Positions 6,913 to 10,424 of a stretch of DNA of 10,424 bases are shown one piece after another. Origin of the DNA: Sutterellaceae bacterium (GTDB lineage: Bacteria; Pseudomonadota; Gammaproteobacteria; Burkholderiales; Burkholderiaceae_F); assembly GCA_030531135.1 (NCBI GenBank), contig JAUNOJ010000048.1:1-10424 (forward strand), read 5' to 3'. The notes under the pieces are model-generated. The model searched no databases and was not told where the DNA came from. It saw nothing but the letters and a program-made list of their open reading frames with translations. The position numbers and the translations under genes are program-made. The number at the start of each line of letters is the position of its first letter. Positions within the stretch are counted from its first letter, which is position 1.

Positions 6913-7014
6913 CCGCGGTTATTCGCGCTCGGCAGCCCGAAAGACGAAAAAAGCGAAAAACGGCGAAACTGTGCGTATCGCTATTTTCCGCTCTTGATTT
7001 CGAATTGTCGTGCT

Positions 7015-7043
7015 TTGCGGCCCAAATCTTGTTTGAGCCGCAA
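7015..7043 (-). other. Strong hairpin after the tig stop codon
   Basis: TTGCGGCTCAAA and TTTGGGCCGCAA pair over 12 bp with a single G-U wobble around a CAAGA loop, starting 11 nt after the tig stop. There is no T-tract after it on the minus strand, so it is not a classical intrinsic terminator. It may mark the tig 3' end by blocking exonucleases or act with Rho. Confidence 0.6.
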
Positions 7044-7054
7044 TTGTCAACAAA

Positions 7055-8386
7055 TTACTGAGCCTTGTTGCCCATCAATTCGTCGAAAGCCACAACTTCT
7101 TCGCTGGTCTTGCCGTTTTCGAGGATGTAGTCGACAAGCTTGTTTTCGAGCACAACGGCGGCGATGCCGTCAAGCTGAGCCTTGTCGTTCATGATCCAGT
7201 CGACCATGGCATCGGGCTGTTCGTAAGCGGAAGCCATTTCCTTGACGTGAGCAAGCAAGTCTTCGCGATCGGCAGACAACTTGGTGTCGGCGAGGATGGC
7301 GGTCACGAGCATGCCCAAACGGGTCTGGCGAACGGCGGGTTCCTTGAAGAGTTCGAGCGGAACCTTCTGGTCGTTGGCAGCCTTCTTGCCGGAGTAGCGA
7401 GCGAGCTGAGCGGCCATTTCGTCGGCCAAACGCTGCTGTTCCTGAGCAACCAAAGCGGTCGGAGCGGCAAAATCGCTGGCGGCCAAAATGGCGTTGAACA
7501 CTTCGTTCTTGGTGCGCTGCAACAAGCGAGCCTTGACTTCGCGTTCGAGGTTGCGACGAACTTCGGCCTTCATGGCTTCGACGGATTCAAGACCCAAGCT
7601 CTTGGCGAATTCTTCGTCCACAGCCGGGAAGATGGGCTTTTCGACCTTGACGCATTCGACTTCAAAGACGACCTGCTTGTCGGCCAAGTCGGCATTGCCG
7701 TAGTCCTTGGGGAACGTCAAATCGAAGCTCTTCTTTTCGCCTGCGGCCATACCGGTCACGGCAGCTTCGAATTCGGGCAACATGCGACCCTGAGCGAGCA
7801 CGAACACGAAACCTTCGGCGGAGCCGCCCTGGAAGGCTTCACCGTCCTTGGTGCCCTTGAAGTTGATCGTCACGCGATCTTCGGCGGCAGCCTTGCGGCC
7901 TTCTTCCACTTCGTAGGTCACGCGCTGCTTGACCATGATTTCGATCGTCTTTTCGACTTCGGCATCGGTCACCGGGCACGTGTAGCGCTTCAATTCGATG
8001 GCGGCGAAATCCGGAGTCTTGATTTCCGGATAGCATTCGAAGGTCAACGTGAACTGGAGGTCTTCGCCTTCCTTGGTTTCCTTGGGCTGGCAATCGGCCT
8101 GGCCGACGACGTTGAACTTGTTTTCTTCAACGGCCTTGCGATAGGCGGCGTCGATCAAGTTGTTGAGAGCGTGCATGTAGGCTTCCTGACCGTACATGGC
8201 TTCGACCATGGCGGCAGGCACGTGGCCGGGACGGAAGCCGGGCATCTTGGCCTTCTTGCCGAGGCGCTTGAGTTCGGCCTGGGTACCGGCCTTGAGCTCG
8301 GCAGCGCTCACAGTAATATCGACGCTCTTTTCCAGCGGGTTCTTGGCAGGTTCTTCGGCCTTGACGGCTTCAACATTATCAGTCAT
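7055..8386 (-). CDS. tig: Trigger factor, ribosome-associated chaperone
   Basis: This encodes a 443-residue trigger factor, which binds near the ribosomal exit tunnel and shields nascent chains. The N-terminal ribosome-binding domain contains the signature GFRPGHVP at residues 50-57, equivalent to the GFRxGxxP loop that contacts ribosomal protein L23. An FKBP-type peptidyl-prolyl isomerase domain spans about 165-250 (VTINFKGTKDGEAFQGG to VEKP). The remaining alpha-helical C-terminal domain forms the chaperone cradle. The ATG at 8386 is preferred over a TTG two codons upstream (8392). The extra N-terminal acidic stretch before NPLEKSVDITV is slightly longer than in E. coli. No strong Shine-Dalgarno is visible, only a purine-rich AAGAA. 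It heads the tig-clpP-clpX-lon-hupB block. Confidence 0.97.
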   Translation of the reverse strand: MTDNVEAVKAEEPAKNPLEKSVDITVSAAELKAGTQAELKRLGKKAKMPGFRPGHVPAAMVEAMYGQEAYMHALNNLIDAAYRKAVEENKFNVVGQADCQPKETKEGEDLQFTLTFECYPEIKTPDFAAIELKRYTCPVTDAEVEKTIEIMVKQRVTYEVEEGRKAAAEDRVTINFKGTKDGEAFQGGSAEGFVFVLAQGRMLPEFEAAVTGMAAGEKKSFDLTFPKDYGNADLADKQVVFEVECVKVEKPIFPAVDEEFAKSLGLESVEAMKAEVRRNLEREVKARLLQRTKNEVFNAILAASDFAAPTALVAQEQQRLADEMAAQLARYSGKKAANDQKVPLELFKEPAVRQTRLGMLVTAILADTKLSADREDLLAHVKEMASAYEQPDAMVDWIMNDKAQLDGIAAVVLENKLVDYILENGKTSEEVVAFDELMGNKAQ

Positions 8387-8481
8387 TGTCAACTATTCTT
8401 TGTCAATTGTCTTTCACGCTTTCAAGTCCTCGAACGAGGCCTTCGGACATGAAAAACGAGGGTTTAAAAATTCTGTCAAAT

Positions 8482-8519
8482 GTGTCGAATGCGTTGAAAT
8501 TTTCAGGCGTTTTCGACAC
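8482..8519. repeat. 8-bp inverted repeat in the tig upstream region
   Basis: GTGTCGAA (8482-8489) and TTCGACAC (8512-8519) are perfect inverted copies 22 nt apart. The centre carries its own dyad, TGAAA-TTTCA-like, at 8495-8504. If tig transcription starts near 8547, the repeat would lie in the tig 5' leader and could form an RNA stem; otherwise it is a candidate protein site. Confidence 0.4.
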
Positions 8520-8553
8520 GCCGATGCCCCGATCGGGCACCTCGAAACACGCC

Positions 8554-8559
8554 ATTATA
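8554..8559 (-). promoter_or_regulatory. Candidate -10 element for tig
   Basis: The minus strand has a perfect TATAAT hexamer, preceded by an A/T-rich segment but no recognisable -35 at 16-18 nt. It would give a tig leader of about 160 nt. A start closer to the gene cannot be excluded: TTGACA at 8479-8474 and TTGAAA at 8424-8419 are possible -35 boxes without clear partners. Confidence 0.35.
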
Positions 8560-8683
8560 CCGATTTGACAAAATTTGCGCACAAAACCGCCGCATTCGTG
8601 CGCTCAAACTCGACGGACATCGACTCGAAACGACTCCTGACAATTTTTTCTACACATTTCCCCCTACCTCTTTGGCTTATCCG

Positions 8684-8728
8684 TACAATGGCAAGTTGTG
8701 TTGAATTTTGACCCGTTTCTTTAGGAGG
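8684..8728 (+). promoter_or_regulatory. Candidate -10 and strong ribosome binding site of the kinase gene
   Basis: TACAAT at 8684-8689 matches the -10 consensus at 5 of 6; no convincing -35 precedes it, so activator dependence is possible. The Shine-Dalgarno AGGAGG at 8723-8728, 4 nt before ATG 8733, is a full match to the anti-SD core and the strongest in this window. The leader would be about 37 nt. Confidence 0.45.
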
Positions 8729-8732
8729 ATCA

Positions 8733-10283
8733 ATGAGCAAACTCTACATGGGCTTTGATGCCGGCACGCAAAGTGTGAAAGTAGCCGTTTACGACGAAAA
8801 CTTAAAGTGTTTGGCCACGCACTCCAAACCCACGACACTGCACTATCCGCACCCGGGATGGGTTCAGATGAGTGTGGACGAGTTTCTCAACATCACGCTC
8901 GATTGCATGAAGGAATGCGTCACCGAAATTCGCGGCAAAGGATTTGATCCTGCCGATATCGCCGCCGTCATGGGCGACGGCATCATTTGCGGTATTGCCG
9001 GCGTCAACAAAGACGGCAAGGCCGTCACGCCCTACATCAACTATTTGGACAGCCGTACCCAAGACGACGTGGACGCCGTCAACGCCATGGATTTGGAGAT
9101 TTGGGGCAAGGAAACGGGCAACCCCGAAGCCAACTGCATGTTCCCTGCGATGTTTGCACGTTGGTTTATCAAAAACCACCCCAAGATGGGCGAAGTCGTC
9201 AAGTTTGTGCATAACGCCCCCTATATCCTTATGAACTTGGCAGGGCTTAAAGGCGAAGACGCCTTTATCGACTGGGGCGCGATGTCCGGATGGGGCCTGG
9301 GCTACAAGGTCGAAGAAAAGAAGTGGTCCGAAGAGCAGCTTTCCATTTTGGGAATCGATCCCAAATATATGCCCCGCATTATGAAGCCTTGGGACGTCGT
9401 GGGCGGTGTTTGTGAAGAAATCGCCGCGCGCACGGGTCTTGTTGCAGGCACCCCGGTATGTGCCGGTGCAGGCGACACGATGCAGTCGATGTTGGGTTCG
9501 GGCATTTTCGAAGCCAATCAAGGCGTGGACGTTGCGGGCACCTGCTCGATGTTCTGCGTGTCCTCCAAGGGCATTGTTCCGGAACTCTCCAAAAAGGGCG
9601 CAGGTCTCATTTTCAATAGCGGCACGTTGCCCGACACCTATTTCTACTGGGGCTTTATCCGCACGGGCGGCTTGTCGCTGCGCTGGTTCAAAGACAATAT
9701 CGCCCAACAAGTCGAAGATCCCGCCTACTATCGCTACATGTCGGAAAAGGCCGAAGAAGTGCCCGCGGGCTGCAACGGCGTTGTGTTTTTGCCCTACTTA
9801 ACGGGCGGCACCGGAGCCAATAAGGGGGCGAGCGGCGCATTTTTGAATATGACCTTGGACGACGATCAGTTCGTTCAGTGGCGCGCCGTTTTGGAAGCCA
9901 TCGGTTACGACTACATGGAAATTACCGACACGTATCGCGCTGCCGGTGTGGATTTGAACCGCATTACGGTGACCGAAGGCGGCAGTCGCGACTCGCTTTG
10001 GAATCAGATCAAGGCCGATATGCTTGACGCTACGGTCGTGCGCTTTAGAAATGCGGGCGGCGCCGTTGTCACCAACTGCGTGTTTGCAGCCTTGGCGGCC
10101 GGCCACATCACCGAAGTCAAACCCTTGCTGGAAAAGACCATCGTTCAAGACGCGCAGTATGCGCCCGACGCCGACAACACGGCGCTATATCGCAAGCTCT
10201 TTAATTTGAAGACGCGTTTGGTGCAAACGGACATGAAGGCGGCGTTTGAAACGCTCTGCGAAATGCGTCCTGCCGCCAAGTAA
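8733..10283 (+). CDS. FGGY-family carbohydrate kinase (xylulokinase-like)
   Basis: This encodes a 516-residue sugar or polyol kinase of the FGGY family, which phosphorylates sugars such as xylulose, glycerol or ribulose with ATP. The first ATPase-fold domain opens with GFDAGTQSVKVAVYD (phosphate 1 loop, residues 7-21). The expected catalytic base is Asp248 in GAGDTMQSMLGSG. The second domain carries GTCSMF (269-274) and the conserved segment GGSRDSLWNQIKADML (416-431), typical of xylulokinase-type members. The region corresponding to the xylulokinase sugar-binding motif SGQMHG reads GDGIICGIAG, and the following WNDxR region reads YLDSRT, so the substrate may not be D-xylulose. A strong Shine-Dalgarno and its own terminator make it a single-gene unit in this window. 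It is divergent from tig, with no transporter or isomerase gene adjacent here. Confidence 0.93.
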   Translation: MSKLYMGFDAGTQSVKVAVYDENLKCLATHSKPTTLHYPHPGWVQMSVDEFLNITLDCMKECVTEIRGKGFDPADIAAVMGDGIICGIAGVNKDGKAVTPYINYLDSRTQDDVDAVNAMDLEIWGKETGNPEANCMFPAMFARWFIKNHPKMGEVVKFVHNAPYILMNLAGLKGEDAFIDWGAMSGWGLGYKVEEKKWSEEQLSILGIDPKYMPRIMKPWDVVGGVCEEIAARTGLVAGTPVCAGAGDTMQSMLGSGIFEANQGVDVAGTCSMFCVSSKGIVPELSKKGAGLIFNSGTLPDTYFYWGFIRTGGLSLRWFKDNIAQQVEDPAYYRYMSEKAEEVPAGCNGVVFLPYLTGGTGANKGASGAFLNMTLDDDQFVQWRAVLEAIGYDYMEITDTYRAAGVDLNRITVTEGGSRDSLWNQIKADMLDATVVRFRNAGGAVVTNCVFAALAAGHITEVKPLLEKTIVQDAQYAPDADNTALYRKLFNLKTRLVQTDMKAAFETLCEMRPAAK

Positions 10284-10305
10284 ACCTCGATATTTGTTCG
10301 AGACA

Positions 10306-10345
10306 AAAACGGGAAGTGCCCAAGCAGCCTTCCCGTTTTGTTTTG
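10306..10345 (+). terminator. Intrinsic terminator of the kinase gene
   Basis: AAAACGGGAAG (10306-10316) pairs with CTTCCCGTTTT (10329-10339) as an 11-bp stem with a 12-nt loop. TTTTGTTTTG follows on the plus strand. It begins 22 nt after the kinase stop and is a textbook Rho-independent terminator. Confidence 0.9.
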
Positions 10346-10424
10346 TCCGGATTTTTTTATCGGCATTCTTAATCTGTAACTCTTTTTCTTAGGTAAGCTA
10401 TTTGGCTGAGGAGTTGCTTGTCAG
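10346..10424. other. Right-edge sequence without supported feature
   Basis: An AT-rich stretch follows the terminator. On the minus strand the last 27 bases could be the final codons of an ORF ending in TAG at 10398, but the piece is too short to call. It may equally be the upstream region of a plus-strand gene. Confidence 0.4.

Larger units (their letters stand above)
8387..8732. other. Divergent intergenic region tig / sugar kinase
   Basis: This 346-bp gap separates two outward-reading genes and holds no plausible coding sequence. It contains a perfect minus-strand TATAAT, several TTGACA hexamers on both strands without well-spaced partners, an 8-bp inverted repeat (8482-8519), a small CCTCG-AA-CGAGG dyad at 8428-8439, and the kinase promoter region near its right end. 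Confidence 0.7.

Noticed and set aside
7247..8452. A 401-codon plus-strand open frame opposite tig
   Set aside because: It is antisense to the well-supported trigger factor gene, its product is His/Gly/Phe-rich with no domain, and it has no ribosome binding site. The same codon-bias effect explains it.
8802..9710. A 302-codon minus-strand open frame opposite the kinase gene
   Set aside because: It overlaps the kinase in antisense, with no family resemblance and no start signals.
1..10424. CRISPR array, toxin-antitoxin, phage or defence system
   Set aside because: No spaced direct repeats, transposase, small toxin/antitoxin gene pair or defence domain was seen on either strand; nearly all sequence is explained by housekeeping and metabolic genes.

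Overview
The window is chromosomal DNA from what looks like a betaproteobacterium, most likely Burkholderiales and probably a Sutterella/Parasutterella-type organism. This rests on the gene order tig-clpP-clpX-lon-hupB followed by a valine tRNA, on the HU-beta, ClpP and Lon sequences, and on moderate GC content. The genus is an inference; no marker gene here fixes it.

Layout from left to right. (1) 1-1471: a divergent pair made of the start of a short-chain dehydrogenase/reductase gene on the minus strand, cut by the window edge, and a LysR-type regulator gene on the plus strand. The 113-bp AT-rich gap between them carries an extended -10 and a perfect inverted repeat. (2) 1507-8386: a long minus-strand block read right to left as trigger factor (tig), clpP, clpX, lon, hupB and tRNA-Val(UAC), closed by a bidirectional hairpin at 1507-1531. 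(3) 8387-8732: a 346-bp divergent intergenic region. (4) 8733-10283: a plus-strand FGGY-family (xylulokinase-like) carbohydrate kinase gene with a strong Shine-Dalgarno and its own intrinsic terminator. (5) 10346-10424: no supported feature.

The central block is a protein quality-control cluster: trigger factor folds nascent chains at the ribosome, ClpXP and Lon are the main soluble ATP-dependent proteases, and HU-beta is a nucleoid protein. Gaps of 32 to about 290 bp, with hairpins and candidate promoters inside them, suggest that the block is several transcription units. The best regulatory signal is a heat-shock (sigma-32 type) promoter match just upstream of lon.

I found no mobile element, CRISPR array, phage gene or defence system, and no evidence of an undescribed multi-gene system. 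The points worth a second look are small: a changed RKH pore loop in ClpX, a charged insertion in Lon, nested inverted repeats between lon and hupB, and a solitary sugar kinase of unknown substrate beside a conserved housekeeping cluster.
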